A stretch of 64,000 nucleotides of DNA from Haematococcus lacustris (lineage: Eukaryota; Chlorophyta; Chlorophyceae; Chlamydomonadales; Haematococcaceae). The stretch covers positions 4,822,390 through 4,886,389 of the forward strand of contig JASKMD010000003.1 in the NCBI GenBank assembly GCA_030144725.1. Direction: 5' to 3'. A program made the position numbers and the translations under genes. The notes under the pieces are model-generated. The model saw only the letters and a list, made by a program, of their open reading frames with translations, was not told the DNA's origin and searched no databases. Each line of letters starts with the position of its first letter. Position 1 is the first letter of the stretch. Below, in pieces: positions 40,727-52,229 of this stretch.

Positions 40727-41942
40727 CCAGTACTGGTCCACCCCCAACCAGTACTGGTTGCCTCCCAACCGTTGCTGGTTTACCCCCAACCAGTACTGGT
40801 TTATTCCCAACCAGTACTGGTTTATTCCCAACCAGTACTGGTTTATTCCCAACCAGTACTGGTTTACCCCCAACCAGTACTGGTTTATTCCCAACCAGTA
40901 CTGCTTTACCCCCAACCAGTACTGGTATATTCCTAACCAGTACTGGTTTATTCCCAACCAGTACTGGTTTATTCCCAACCAGTACTGGTTTATTCCCAAC
41001 CAGTACTGGTTTACCCCCAACCAGTACTGGTTTATTCCCAACCAGTACTGGTTTACCCCCAACCAGTACTGGTATATTCCTAACCAGTACTGGTTTATTC
41101 CCAACCAGTACTGGTTTATTCCCAACCAGTACTGGTTTATTCCTAACCAGTACTGGTTTATTCATAACCCGTACTGGTTTATTCCCAACCAGTACTGGTT
41201 TACTCCCAACCAGTACTGGTATATTCCCAACCAGTACTGGTTTATTCTTAACCAGTACTGGTTTATTCCCAACCAGTACTGGTTTACTCCCAACCAGTAC
41301 TGGTATATTCCTAACCAGTACTGGTTTATTCCCAACCAGTACTGGTTTACCCCCAACCAGTACTGGTATATTCCTAACCAGTACTGGTTTATTCCCAACC
41401 AGTACTGGTTTATTCCCAACCAGTACTGGTTTATTCCTAACCAGTACTGGTTTATTCATAACCCGTACTGGTTTACTCCCAACCAGTACTGGTCTACCCC
41501 CAACCAGTACTGGTTTATTCCCAACCGTTGCTGGTTTACCCCCAACCAGTACTGGTTTATTCCTAACCAGTACTGGTTTACTCCCAACCAGTACTGGTTT
41601 ATTCCCAACCAGTACTGGTTTATTCCCAACCAGTACTGGTTTATTCCCAACCAGTACTGGCTTATTCCCAACCAGTACTGGTTTACCCCCAACCAGTACT
41701 GGTTTATTCCCAACCAGTACTGGTTTATTCTTAACCAGTACTGGTTTATTCCCAACCAGTACTGGTTTATTCCCAACCAGTACTGGTTTATTCCTAAACA
41801 GTACTGGTTCACCCCCAACCAGTACTGGTTCACACCAAAACAGTACTGGTTCACCCCCCCCCCCAAATTTAAAAAATTTACAAAAATTTAACCAGTACTG
41901 GTTCACCCTAGCCAGTACTGGTTCACCCCCAACCAGTACTGG
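40727..41942. repeat. 21-bp satellite, unit CCAGTACTGGTTTATTCCCAA
   Basis: About 58 copies of a 21-bp unit that starts with the palindrome CCAGTACTGG and continues TTTATTCCCAA. Variants of the spacer are TTTACCCCCAA, TATATTCCTAA and TTCACCCCCAA. A few cores are altered (CCGTTGCTGG, CCCGTACTGG). As 21 is a multiple of three, at least three frames stay open for hundreds of codons. The palindromic core reads QYW on both strands, so these frames are not evidence of a protein. The right end degenerates at 41855-41895. Confidence 0.97.
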
Positions 41943-41971
41943 TTCACACTGAGCTACAGATGTTGCAAGGT

Positions 41972-42062
41972 ATACACAGCAGCAGCAGCAGCAGCAGCAG
42001 CAACAGCAGTAGTAGGGGGTCAGCAGCAGCAGCAGCAGCATCAGCATCAGCAGCAGCAGGGG
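41972..42062. repeat. CAG triplet tract beside the 21-bp satellite
   Basis: Interrupted CAG runs (with CAT and TAG interruptions) end in a G-run. It lies about 30 bp after the satellite, the same arrangement seen next to the other AGTACT-core arrays. Confidence 0.85.
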
Positions 42063-42352
42063 GGCGGGGGGTGAAGGGCTGAAGGAAGGGGCTTGCTCGG
42101 TAACGGTTGCCAAGATGGAGATTATTACACGTTACAAGGCTAGAGCCGTTGGATGTACTTACACGTGATACTGAGCTACAGATGTTGCAAGGTATACAAA
42201 GTACCATGAGGACAACATGCTATAACCACATGCATATGCTATGACCCACTCCTTGTTATCACAAAGTTACATAGTCCAAAGTGCCGCACAATCATCAAGC
42301 TATGTAGCGCCAACTAACACCCTCCACAATCTCATGTGTTGGTTGCCCTATG

Positions 42353-42410
42353 TCAATGCCCTCTTCCAGCGACCTTGATGTAATGAAGGTACTCGTCCAT
42401 GCTCCAACCC
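42353..42410 (-). pseudogene. Terminal exon of an unrecognised gene family, inverted copy
   Basis: After an acceptor CACTTTGCAG the minus strand reads GWSMDEYLHYIKVAGRGH and a TGA. Two further copies (51437-51503 and 57263-57329, +) read GWSLDDYLHYNEVALHYKGM to a TAG, with the same acceptor. Shared Gly-Trp-Ser, acidic pair and YLHY across diverged copies indicates a real C-terminal exon. The rest of the gene was not identified, and the copies are separated from any upstream exon by satellite. Confidence 0.45.
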
Positions 42411-42484
42411 CTGCAAAGTGACACAGTGTCATCTTACATACAATGCACTACTGTACCCAATGAATGCAATGCATGACACACATT

Positions 42485-43022
42485 AGACACCTGGCTGGCT
42501 GGCTGTGACCAGTGCTGGCTGGCTGTGACCAGTACTGGCTGGCTGGCTGTGACCAGTACTGGCTGGCTGGCTGTGACCAGTACTGGCTGGCTGGCTGTGA
42601 CCAGTACTGGCTGGCTGGCTGTGACCAGTACTGGCTGGCTGTGACCAGTACTGGCTAGCTGTGACCAGTACTGGCTGGCTGGCTGGGTGACCAGTACTAG
42701 CTGGCTGGCTGTGACCAGTACTGGCTGGCTAGCTGTGACCAGTACTGGCTGGCTGGCTGTGGCTGGCTGTGACTGGCTGGCTGTGGCTGGCTGTGGCTGG
42801 CTGTGGCTGGCTGTGGCTGTGACTGGCTGGCTGTGGCTGGCAACCAGCGCTGGTTTGCAACTAGCACCGGCTGGCAACCAGCACTGGTTTGCAACCAGCA
42901 CTGGCTGGCAAGCAGCACTGGCTGGCAACCAGCACTGGCTGTCAACCAGCACTGGCTGGCAACCAGCACTGGTTTGCAACAAGCACTGGTTTGCAACCAG
43001 CACTGGTTTGCAACAAGCACTG
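42485..43022. repeat. Inverted block of the CCAGTACTGG-GTCACAGCCAG satellite plus CCAGCACTGG variant
   Basis: From 42485 to about 42740 the unit is the reverse complement of the 49-57 kb satellite (CCAGTACTGGCTGGCTGTGA). From 42741 to 42836 it decays to GGCTGGCTGT. From 42837 to 43022 it becomes a different unit with the core CCAGCACTGG and spacers TTTGCAA or CTGGCAA. The core change from TAC to CAC breaks the palindrome. Confidence 0.93.
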
Positions 43023-43226
43023 CAGCAGCAGGGGGGCAGGGGGGTGGCAACAGCAGCAGGGGGGCAGGGGGGCGGCAGCAGCAGGGGGGCAGGGGGGCTG
43101 CAACAGCAGCAGGGCGCCAGGGGGACTGCAACAGCAGCAGGGGGGCAGTGGGACTGCAGCAGCAGGGGCAGCAGCAGGGGGGGCAGGGGGCAGCAGCAGG
43201 GGGGCAGTAGAAGCAGCAGCAGGGGT
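43021..43226. repeat. CAG-GGGGGG compound repeat
   Basis: Runs of CAGCAG alternate with GGGGGGCAGGGGGG. It adjoins the CCAGCACTGG block directly. It is the inverted counterpart of the CTG array at 48660-49132 and resembles 63399-63822. Confidence 0.93.
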
Positions 43227-44950
43227 ACCGGTGGGGTGGTGTGGGGAGGGGTGATTGGGGTGGAGTGGCACTCACCTAGCAATGTGGGTAGAGGGGCTAC
43301 GCCATGGTACACGTTTTGTGCTCTCACTGAAAAAGAGGGGATAGGGGAACAGAGGGAGGAGATAGTGGAAGGGGGTATGGGGAGTGGCTGCCTCCGGACT
43401 GCTCGTACAGTGCGCATAGGGGGGCATAGGGGATAGGGGTAGGGGGGCGGGGGGAAGGGGGGGGCGGGGTTGATGAATTGTTTATGGGGGAAAGAGAAGG
43501 GGAGCCCATCAGACCTGCAGCCAAGGGGCGTGCACGTGAGGTAGGGAGATCAGGTTGGGCACTGTGTGCTGGCCACTTACCGGTAGCCACCAGCAACCAC
43601 TCACTAGCAGGGAGCAGGGAGCGAAAGGGTCAGGAAGAAGGGGGAAGGGGGAGCTTGTGTGTGGAGGGGGGTGGGAAGGGGGTGGTAGTGATGCCACAGT
43701 GCCAAGGTATGTTGGTGAAGGTATGCTCTTGGCTGATGGGAGAGTAGGGAAGGGATGGCAGGTGGCTGCGATGTCAGGGGGTAGAAGGCGAGGGGGAGGG
43801 GGGAAGTAGGAAAGGAGGGTAGAGTAGGAGGGTGGGGTGGGGTGGGGTGGGGGATGGGGGGAAGGGGTGGAGAGATAGGGGTGGTTGAGGTGGGGGCTGC
43901 GATGCCACGTCAAATGAAGGGTGCGAGAGGGGAAGGGGGTTGAGAAGCATGGAAGGGAGTGGGAGGGAGAGGGGGAAGGGAGGGGGTGGTGGTGGTGGTG
44001 GGAAGAGGGTGGGTGGGGGAGAGGTGACGGGGAGGGGGGAAGCGGGGGTTGGGGAGAAGTAGAAGTGGGATTGGTGGGATAGGGTAGAGAAGGGTGAAGG
44101 AGGCAGGGGGCAGGAGTATAGGCGTCAGACCTGCAGCAAGCAAGGAGCGTACTTACAGTGAGGCTAGCAAAACATATTAGGAAGCTAGCTGTCGCGTAGT
44201 GCATGACGGAGGCTAGGTTCAGGAGCGGGGCCACTCACCGCTTGCTCCCTAATCCTCCATGCTCCTCCATGCTTCATCCTCGTTGGCTCTTACCTTGGTC
44301 TTACCTTTGTAGTGGGACGGGCTTCAATGGAGAGGGTACGGGGTGATGAAAGCGGGGTGATGAAAGCGGGGGAGAGGGGGATGGGGGGAGGAAGGGGAGT
44401 GAAAGGGGAAGGGGAGTGAAAGGGGAGGAGGCAGCAGGAGTGGGGGTGGGGGTGGGGGCGGGGGACAGGGAAGTGCGATGAATGATTTGGAGGGGGTGGT
44501 TGTATAGGGAGGGGAGTTGCCCATCAGACCTGCAGGCAAGTGAGGTATGGAGATCAGGCTGGGCACCGGGTGTTAGCCACACACTTTTAGCCACTCACTC
44601 ATTACCTGTAGCCACCAATAACCACCCACCAGTAGGAAGGAGGAAGGAGCAAAGAGGAAGACAAAAGGGAGATGAGGGGGACGAGGGGGTGTGTTTGGAA
44701 GTGGTGGTGGGTTGCGCCATGGTAGGTTGGTGAAGGGTGGGTGGGCTTGCTCTTGGCTACTGGGTAGGGTCGGGGGCTTCGATGTCAAGGGTGGGGTAGG
44801 AGGGTGGGTGTTGTGTGTGCCCGTCAGACCTGTAGCAAACACGGGGCATGCTAGCGGTTAGGCATAGTAATGAGGGACACTGACAGGCTGGGTGCTAGCC
44901 ACTCACCGCTAACGTTGTGCTGCTCCGTGTTGCACAATATTGTCTTCTTT
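43227..44950. repeat. Purine-rich modules, left arm of an inverted duplication
   Basis: G/A-rich tracts are punctuated by a conserved word, (C)CCATCAGACCTGCAG or CCGTCAGACCTGTAGC, at about 43505, 44123, 44520 and 44820. These are followed by blocks like CACTGTGTGCTGGCCACTTACC or AACACGGGGCATGCTAGCGG. The same words occur in reverse complement at 45.85-48.3 kb. Long open frames over the purine tracts (Pro/Ser-rich on the minus strand) are compositional. I recognise no gene. Confidence 0.75.
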
Positions 44951-45850
44951 TTTGCCCGGTCTTACCTTGCAGAGGGAGTGGGGCTAAAATGAAAATCATC
45001 ATGTAAACTGTAGGCTGCGACTGCGTGGCGCTGCATGCGAGACAGGCCGCGAGTTACTTTGTAATGCGTGGCTGCGGAAATGTTGGCGAGTTGAGAAATG
45101 GCTGCAGCAGGTGAGATCCGAGCTGCAATCTGCGTCTGAGACTCGCATCTGGACGTTATCTGCAAGGCCTTGCACACGGCGCTTGCACACTTGGACGCTT
45201 TGCGAATGCGCACACACCACACTTGCGCACTACCCTTGAAAACGGCACGAACGGATCGCAAGAGAGACATATGAAATAGTAAACTCTTTGCACTGAACAC
45301 GACGTAGCCAACAGCGAAGCAACTCATCAACTCGACAGCTAAACCGCAGCCGTACTTAGCGGCAGCTAGAAATTGAGCCTTGAGGATAAGCCTAAAAAGT
45401 CAGTCTCGCAGCCTTGCAGCCGCGTCTTGCGGCCCCCATCTAGGTAGCCACACGGCCACGAAGCCAACACTCATCTTGCAGGCAACATCGCAGCAGCAGT
45501 TGAAGCATCGCGACGCAGCTAGCAACTCGCTTAACAGGTGTCCTCGCAGCCAACTCAGCAGCCAGCTCCGCAGCCAGTACCTCGCAGCCAACTCACAGCC
45601 AACTTCGCAGCCTGTACCTCGCAGCCAGTACCTCGCAACGAGTCTCGCATGGAGTCCAGCCACGCAACTTCGCAGCCAACTCCGCAACTACACGGGACAG
45701 TACCTCGCAACGAGTCTCTTATGGAGTCCAGCCACGCAGCGCCAGCCACGCAACGCTACGCAGCGAGGTAACTTCGTGGTCTACTTGCAAGTCCTTGCAA
45801 AGGTAAGAGCATGTTAGCATGAAGCAACATGGAGGAGCACGGAGCATAAG
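44951..45850. other. Spacer between the inverted arms, with a CTCGCAGCCAGTAC repeat
   Basis: The centre of the inverted duplication is less repetitive. At 45540-45770 short direct repeats built on ACCTCGCAGCCAGTACCTCG appear. A block CCTCGCAACGAGTCTC...TGGAGTCCAGCCACGCA occurs twice, about 75 bp apart. A 122-codon minus-strand frame starts with ATG at 45330 but shows no domain. Confidence 0.5.
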
Positions 45851-48659
45851 AGGTGAGTAGCCAGCCCCACGCCTTTCGGTGGCTCTTATTACCAAGCCTC
45901 ATTGTGAGCATACCCCATGTTTGCTGCAGGTCTTAAGGATACACTTGGGACCTCCCTCCCTCTCCTCCAGATCACCACGATCGCCTTCCCTCCCTCCCTT
46001 CCTCCCTCCCTCTACAGGTCCCCTTACCCCCCTACCTGTACTGCGGGCCTACCTTGTCTCCCTCCCTACCCCTTCCCTACCCACCCTACCCCACCCTCAC
46101 CTCCACCCTTCCCCTTCCCCCTCACCCCCTCCCTACCCCTTCCCCCTCACCTCCATCCTGACATCACAGCCCCCTCCCTTACCTTGGTCCGACGCCTATA
46201 CTCCCGCCCGTGCCTCCTTCCCCCTTCCCTACCCACCCTACCCCACCCTCTTTCCACCAACACCACCACAAGTAAGTCCACGGTGACAGCTCACAAGGAA
46301 CTAGCATTGCGTACAATGGAGCACCAAGGCGTGAGCGGTGAGTGGCCAGTACCCCCGCCTTTCAGTGTCCAACAACCCATACTAACTGCTAGCACGCCCC
46401 GTGTGTGCTGCAGGTTTGACAGTTACACCAAGTCACCTTCCCCCTTACCCCAACATCCCTGACCCCGCCCTTACCCCGACATCCCACCCCCCGCCCCCCT
46501 CCCTCCCTCCCCTCCTCCCTCCCTTCCTCCCCTCCTCCCTCCCTCCCTCCCTCCCTCCCTCCCTCCCTCCCTCCCTCCCTCCCTCCCTCCCTCCCTCCCT
46601 CCCTCCCTCCCTCCCTCCCTCCCTCCCTCCCTCCCTCCCTCCCTCCCTCCCTCCCTCCCTCCCTCCCTCCCTCCCTCCCTCCCTCCCTCCCTCCCTCCCT
46701 CCTCCCTCCCTCCCTCCCTCCCTCCCTCCCTCCCTCCCTCCCTCCCTCTCCCTCCCTCCCTCCCTCCCTTCCTCCCCTCCTCCCTCCTCCCTCCCTCCCT
46801 CCCTCCCTCCCTCCCTCCCTCCCTCCCTCCCTCCCTCCCTCCCTCCCTCCCTCCCTCCCTCCCTCCCTCCCTCCCTCCCTCCCTCCCTCCCTCCCTCCCT
46901 CCCTCCCTCCCTCCCTCCCTCCCTGCCTCCCTGCCTCCCTGCCTCCCTCCCACCCTCCCACATCCTTCATCCTTCATCCTTCACCCTTCATCCTTCCTGC
47001 CAGTGAGTGGCTGATGGTGGCTACAGGTAAGGAGTGAGTGGCTAGCCCCCCTGTCATTGTTTGTGCTAGTACGCCCCGTGTTTGCTACAGGTCTGACGGT
47101 GTCACCTAGTACCCTCCCTCCCAGCAGCCAAGAGCAAGCCCCCCACTCTTCACCAACCTACCATGGCGCTACCCACCACCTCTCCCAAACACACCCCCTC
47201 GTCCCCCTCATCACCCTCTTCTCTCTGCCCTTTCGCTCCCTTCCTCCTTCCTGCTAGTGATAGGCTACAAGTCGCTACAGGTAAGGAGTGAGTGGTTACC
47301 AGTAAGTGGCTAACACCTGTTTCCTAGCCTGATCTACTACGTCACGTGGCTGCAGGTCTGATGGGCACCGCCGCTCCCCTTTCCTTTCCCCCTACACAAC
47401 CACCCCTACCCAACTCATCCTCCCCCGCTCCCTCCCCCGCCCCCACCCCTCCCCAACTCATCCTCCCCCGCTCCCTCCCCTGCCCCCACCCCCGCCCATG
47501 CCCTCACCCTATACAGATCCCTTCCCCCTCCCTCGAACCTTCCCTTGAGCCTTCCCCATGGACCTCCCCTTCCCTTTCCTCCCCTTCCTCCTCTACCTCC
47601 CCTCCCCCGCTACTCCATCATCCCGTCCTTCTCTGGGTCCTTTTACCCCCTCCAGCAACAGCAGCAGTCATCTTCCCCCTCCGCCTCCTCACCCTCACCA
47701 TCTACACGCATATACACCCCATTCCAGCAAAAGGTGAGTGTAGGTATGTGGCACCCTGTACCTACACTAACCGCTAGCATGCCCCTTGTCCCGCTGCAGG
47801 GTTGATCGTCACACCCTTCCCCTTTTCCTCCCATTTCCCACGCCCACCACCATCGCCAAGCTGGTCGTCCCTCCACATCCACCTCTCCCCACCCCCACTT
47901 TCCCCCTCCCTGTTACCTCTCCCTTGACATCCCAGCAGCCAAGTGATAGCCCACCCCATCCACCCTCTTGCCACTACCACCACCACCACCACCCCCTCCC
48001 TTCCCCCTCTCCCTCTCTCCCATGCTTGCCAAGCCTACCCTTCCCCTCTCCCACCCTTTGATTGACGTGGCATCGCAGCCCCCACCTCACCCCACCTTCC
48101 CTTCCCTACACACTACTACACACCCCATCACAGCCCCAACCCACTGGCGCATGGGATATGTTGCCAGGGGTGAGCAGGTAGGAGGCCAGGAGGACCACAA
48201 AGGTAAGGCCACGGTGATAGCTAACACAGTGCCCAGCCTGGACACCCTACATCACGTGCACGCCCCTTGATTGCAGGTCTGATGGGCACCTCTCCTCCAC
48301 TTTCCTTTCCCCTACACAACCACCCCCTCCCAATTCATCCTCCCCCGCCCCCGCTCCCTCCCCCGCCCCCACCCCCGCCTTCACTCCTCCACTCCCACCC
48401 CCTTCCCTCCACCTCCTTTCCCACCTCCTCCACTCCCACCCAACCCAACCCATGCCCCCAACCCAACCCAGCCCCGCCCAGCCCAACCCGGTTGAGCCTC
48501 CCGCCTCCCGCCTCCCTGCCTATCGCCTCCCCGCCTCCCGCCTCCCTGCCTCCCGCCTCCCGCCTTCCACATCTACCCTCCCTCCCCGCTTTCACTCCTC
48601 CACTCCCACCCCCTTTCCAGCAGCAGTCATCAAGCAGCAAAAGGTAGGTAGGTGCGATA
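45851..48659. repeat. Pyrimidine-rich modules, right arm of an inverted duplication
   Basis: C/T-rich tracts are punctuated by CTGCAGGTCTGA-type words at about 45925 (CTGCAGGTCTTAA), 46408, 47085, 47350, 47797 and 48275. These are often preceded by AGCATGCCCCGTGTTTGCTG and by GTGAGTGG. A word like TGCAG|GTCTGA after a pyrimidine tract looks like a splice acceptor, so each module may be a duplicated intron-exon edge. No reading frame links them. Confidence 0.75.
46497..46945. repeat. (CCCT)n tetranucleotide array
   Basis: About 110 copies of CCCT with few interruptions (CCTT, CTCC, CCTG near the right end). It lies inside one pyrimidine-rich module. The minus strand is (AGGG)n, which can form G-quadruplexes (inference). 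It is open in all frames, so frames across it carry no coding information. Confidence 0.97.
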
Positions 48660-49132
48660 GTGCCCCTACTATCTGCTGCTGCAGCCCCCCTGCCCCCCTG
48701 CTGCTGCTGCTGCTGCTGCAGCCCCCCTCCCCCCCTGCTGCTGCTGCTGCTGCCCCCCTACTGCTGCGGCTGCCCCCCTACTGCTGCTGCTGCCCCACTG
48801 CCCCCCTACTGCTGCTGCTGCTGCTGCCCCCCTACTGCTGCGGCTGCCCCCCTACTGCTGCTGCTGCCCCACTGCCCCCCTACTGCTGCTGCTGCTGCTG
48901 CCCCCCTACTGCTGCGGCTGCCCCCCTACTGCTGCTGCTGCCCCACTGCCCCCCTGCTGCTGCTGCCCCCCTACTGCTGCTGCTGCTGCTGCTGCCCCCC
49001 TACTGCTGCTGCTGCCCCCCTACTGCTGCTGCTGCTGCTGAACCCTGGTTGCGCCTACTATCTGCTGTTGCAGGCCCCCTGCCCCCATGCTGCTGCTGCT
49101 CCCCTGCCCCCCTGCCCCCCTGCTGCTGCTGC
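48660..49132. repeat. CTG-CCCCCC compound repeat
   Basis: Alternating CTGCTGCTG and CCCCCCTACTGCTG blocks, with a roughly 90-bp higher-order repeat between 48750 and 48960. It runs directly into the CCAGTACTGG satellite. It is the inverted counterpart of 43021-43226. Confidence 0.93.
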
Positions 49133-49133
49133 G

Positions 49134-51415
49134 TGTCACAGCCAGCCAGTACTGGTCACAGCCAGCCAGCCAGTACTGGTCAGCCAGCCAGTACTGGTCA
49201 CAGCCAGCCAGTACTGGTCACAGCCAGCCAGTACTGGTCACAGCCAGCCAGCCAGTACTGGTCAGCCAGCCAGTACTGGTCACAGCCAGCCAGTACTGGT
49301 CACAGCCAGCCAGTACTGGTCACAGCCAGCCAGCCAGTACTGGTCAGCCAGCCAGTACTGGTCACAGTCAGCCAGCCAGTACTGGTCAGCCAGCCAGTAC
49401 TGGTCACAGCCAGCCAGCCAGTACTGGTCAGCCAGCCAGTACTGGTCACAGCCAGCCAGTACTGGTCACAGCCAGCCAGTACTGGTCACAGCCAGCCAGC
49501 CAGTACTGGTCAGCCAGCCAGTACTGGTCGATCCAGCCAGTACTGGTCACAGCCAGCCAGCCAGTACTGGTCACAGCCAGCCAGCCAGTACTGGTCACAG
49601 TCAGCCAGCCAGTACTGGTCAGCCAGCCAGTACTGGTCACAGCCAGCCAGCCAGTACTGGTCACCCAGCCAGTACTGGTCACAGCCAGCCAGCCAGTACT
49701 GGTCAGCCAGCCAGTACTGGTCACAGCCAGCCAGCCAGTACTGGTCAGCCAGCCAGTACTGGTCACAGCCAGCCAGCCAGTACTGGTCAGCCAGCCAGTA
49801 CTGGTCACAGCCAGCCAGCCAGTACTGGTGAGCCAGCCAGTACTGGTCACAGCCAGCCAGCCAGTACTGGTCACAGCCAGCCAGTACTGGTCACAGCCAG
49901 CCAGTACTGGTCACAGCCAGCCAGCCAGTACTGGTCACAGCCAGCCAGTACTGGTCACAGCCAGCCAGTACTGGTCACAGCCAGCCAGCCAGTACTGGTC
50001 AGCCAGCCAGTACTGGTCACAGCCAGCCAGCCAGTACTGGTCAGCCAGCCAGTACTGGTCACAGCCAGCCAGCCAGTACTGGTCAGCCAGCCAGTACTGG
50101 TCACAGCCAGCCAGCCAGTACTGGTCACAGCCAGCCAGTACTGGTCACAGCCAGCCAGCCAGTACTGGTCAGCCAGCCAGTACTGGTCACAGCCAGCCAG
50201 TACTGGTCACAGCCAGCCAGTACTGGTCACAGCCAGCCAGCCAGTACTGGTCACAGCCAGCCAGTACTGGTCACAGCCAGCCAGTACTGGTCACAGCCAG
50301 CCAGCCAGTACTGGTCACAGCCAGCCAGCCAGTACTGGTCAGCCAGCCAGTACTGGTCACAGCCAGCCAGCCAGTACTGGTCAGCCAGCCAGTACTGGTC
50401 ACAGCCAGCCAGCCAGTACTGGTCACAGCCAGCCAGTACTGGTCACAGCCAGCCAGTACTGGTCACAGCCAGCCAGTACTGGTCACAGCCAGCCAGCCAG
50501 TACTGGTCAGCCAGCCAGTACTGGTCACAGCCAGCCAGCCAGTACTGGTCAGCCAGCCAGTACTGGTCACAGCCAGCCAGTACTGGTCACAGCCAGCCAG
50601 TACTGGTCACAGCCAGCCAGCCAGTACTGGTCACAGCCAGCCAGTACTGGTCACAGCCAGCCAGTACTCGTCACAGCCAGCCAGCCAGTACTGGTCACAG
50701 CCAGCCAGTACTGGTCACAGCCAGCCAGCCAGTACTGGTCACAGCCAGCCAGTACTGGTCACAGCCAGCCAGCCAGTACTGGTCAGCCAGCCAGTACTGG
50801 TCACAGCCAGCCAGTACTGGTCACAGCCAGCCAGTACTGGTCACAGCCAGCCAGCCAGTACTGGTCACAGCCAGCCAGTACTGGTCACAGCCAGCCAGTA
50901 CTCGTCACAGCCAGCCAGCCAGTACTGGTCACAGCAAGCCAGCCAGTACTGGTCACAGCCAGCCAGTACTGGTAACAGCCAGCCAGTACTGGTCACAGCC
51001 AGCCAGTACTGGTCAGCCAGCCAGTACTGGTCAGCCAGGCAGTACAGGTCACAGCCAGCCAGTACTGGTCACAGCCAGCCAGTACTGGTCACAGCCAGCC
51101 AGTACTGGTCACAGCCAGCCAGCCAGTACTGGTCACAGCCAGCCAGTACTGGTCACAGCCAGCCAGTGCTTAGTCACAGCCAGCCAGTACTGGTCACAGC
51201 CAGCCAGTACTGGTCACAGCCAGCCAGTACTGGTCACAGCCAGCCAGCCAGTACTGGTCAGCCAGCCAGTACTGGTCAGCCAGCCAGTACTGGTCACAGC
51301 CAGCCAGCCAGTACTAGTCAGCCAGCCAGTACTGGTCACAGCCAGCCAGTACTGGTCACAGCCAGCCAGCCAGTACTGGTCACAGCCAGCCAGTACTGGT
51401 CACAGCCAGCCAGCC
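49134..51415. repeat. CCAGTACTGG satellite with 18/20/24-bp units, copy 1
   Basis: The unit is CCAGTACTGG plus a spacer: GTCACAGCCAG-type (20 bp), GTCACAGCCAGCCAG (24 bp) or GTCAGCCAG (18 bp). About 110 cores are present, nearly all intact, with rare variants (CCAGTACTCG, CCAGTGCTTA, CAGTACAGG, CAGTACTAG). Open frames several hundred codons long (SQYWSQPA, PVLVTASQ, STGHSQPA) result from the absence of stops and should not be annotated as proteins. Confidence 0.97.
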
Positions 51416-51436
51416 AGACTCTGTGTCACTTTGCAG

Positions 51437-51503
51437 GGGCTGGAGCTTGGACGACTACCTTCATTACAATGAGGTCGCCTTGCATTACAAGGGAATGAGA
51501 TAG
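51437..51503 (+). pseudogene. Terminal exon of an unrecognised gene family, copy A
   Basis: The acceptor CACTTTGCAG ends at 51436. The exon then reads G-GWSLDDYLHYNEVALHYKGM-R to a TAG at 51501-51503 when entered in phase 2. It matches the inverted copy at 42353-42410. The satellite lies directly upstream, so the donor exon, if any, is beyond 48.6 kb. Confidence 0.45.
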
Positions 51504-51780
51504 AGGACGGATGGAGTGTCTTGGTTGATGCTACATAGCATGCGAAGCAGTGTACTATGTAATGTTAGTGACAGTGATAACAAACACACGTACATAGTAA
51601 TCCCAATGACATTGCTTAGTGAGTGATAGCACATGCAATGTGTTGTAGCGTGTTGCCCTCTTGTTGTAGTCGGTGCCTATACAGTACCTAACCAAGGCTC
51701 CCAGCCCTGACCTCAGTCCTCAGCCCTAACCCTTCAGCTATCATCCAATTGTCTGTAAGCATACTCGCTTCATCCACAGA

Positions 51781-51995
51781 TGTTAACCCATTACAAGCGC
51801 ACATGATAGCGCACATCGACTAGACATCGCACGTCAGAAAGACTTGGCATTATGGAGAGTTGTTAACCCATCACAAGCGCACATTGTAGCGCACATCGAC
51901 TGGACATCGCACATCAGAAAGACTTGGCATTATGGAGAGTTGTTAACCCATCACAAGCGCACATTGTAGCGCACATCGACTGGACATCGCACATC
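51781..51995. repeat. 80-bp tandem repeat, copy 1
   Basis: Units begin TGTTAACCCATCACAAGCGC at 51781, 51861 and 51941; the third is partial. Each contains AGCGCACATCGACTGGACAT. The same array recurs at 57607-57821 within the tandem duplication. Confidence 0.93.
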
Positions 51996-52162
51996 GCACA
52001 TTGACGTAGACAGCCGTTGGAGAGCTTACAGCGAAGCGCTACGACCAGCGATGCAAGTATTACATATAGGCTTGAATGTGATACGCGGAAACTTTGATAT
52101 CTCCATGCCCTAACTCTGCCAAAGATTACAACCAGTACTGGAGGGCAACCAGTACTGGATGC

Positions 52163-52229
52163 CAACCAGTACTGGTTGAGGTCCAGTACTGGCTAGCAAC
52201 CAGTACTGGACCTCAACCAGTACTGGTTG
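52163..52229. repeat. Perfect 30-bp-arm hairpin built from CCAGTACTGG cores, copy 1
   Basis: Arms 52163-52192 and 52200-52229 are exact reverse complements around a 7-nt loop (CTAGCAA). Each arm holds two CCAGTACTGG palindromes. Two more cores lie just to the left (52130-52162), giving six at 17-bp spacing. It recurs at 57989-58055. Confidence 0.9.

Noticed and set aside
40727..41942. CRISPR array
   Set aside because: Units are contiguous 21-mers with near-identical spacers, there are no cas genes, and the setting is eukaryotic.
40656..42113. Several-hundred-codon frames with NQYWFIP, NQYWLGI and KPVLVGN repeats on both strands
   Set aside because: The 21-bp unit lacks stops and is a multiple of three, so frames stay open on both strands; the palindromic core forces QYW in each direction. 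No start context, domain or splice support.
46389..47006. Long Gly-Arg-Glu or Leu-Pro-Ser repeat proteins
   Set aside because: Pure consequence of the (CCCT)n array.
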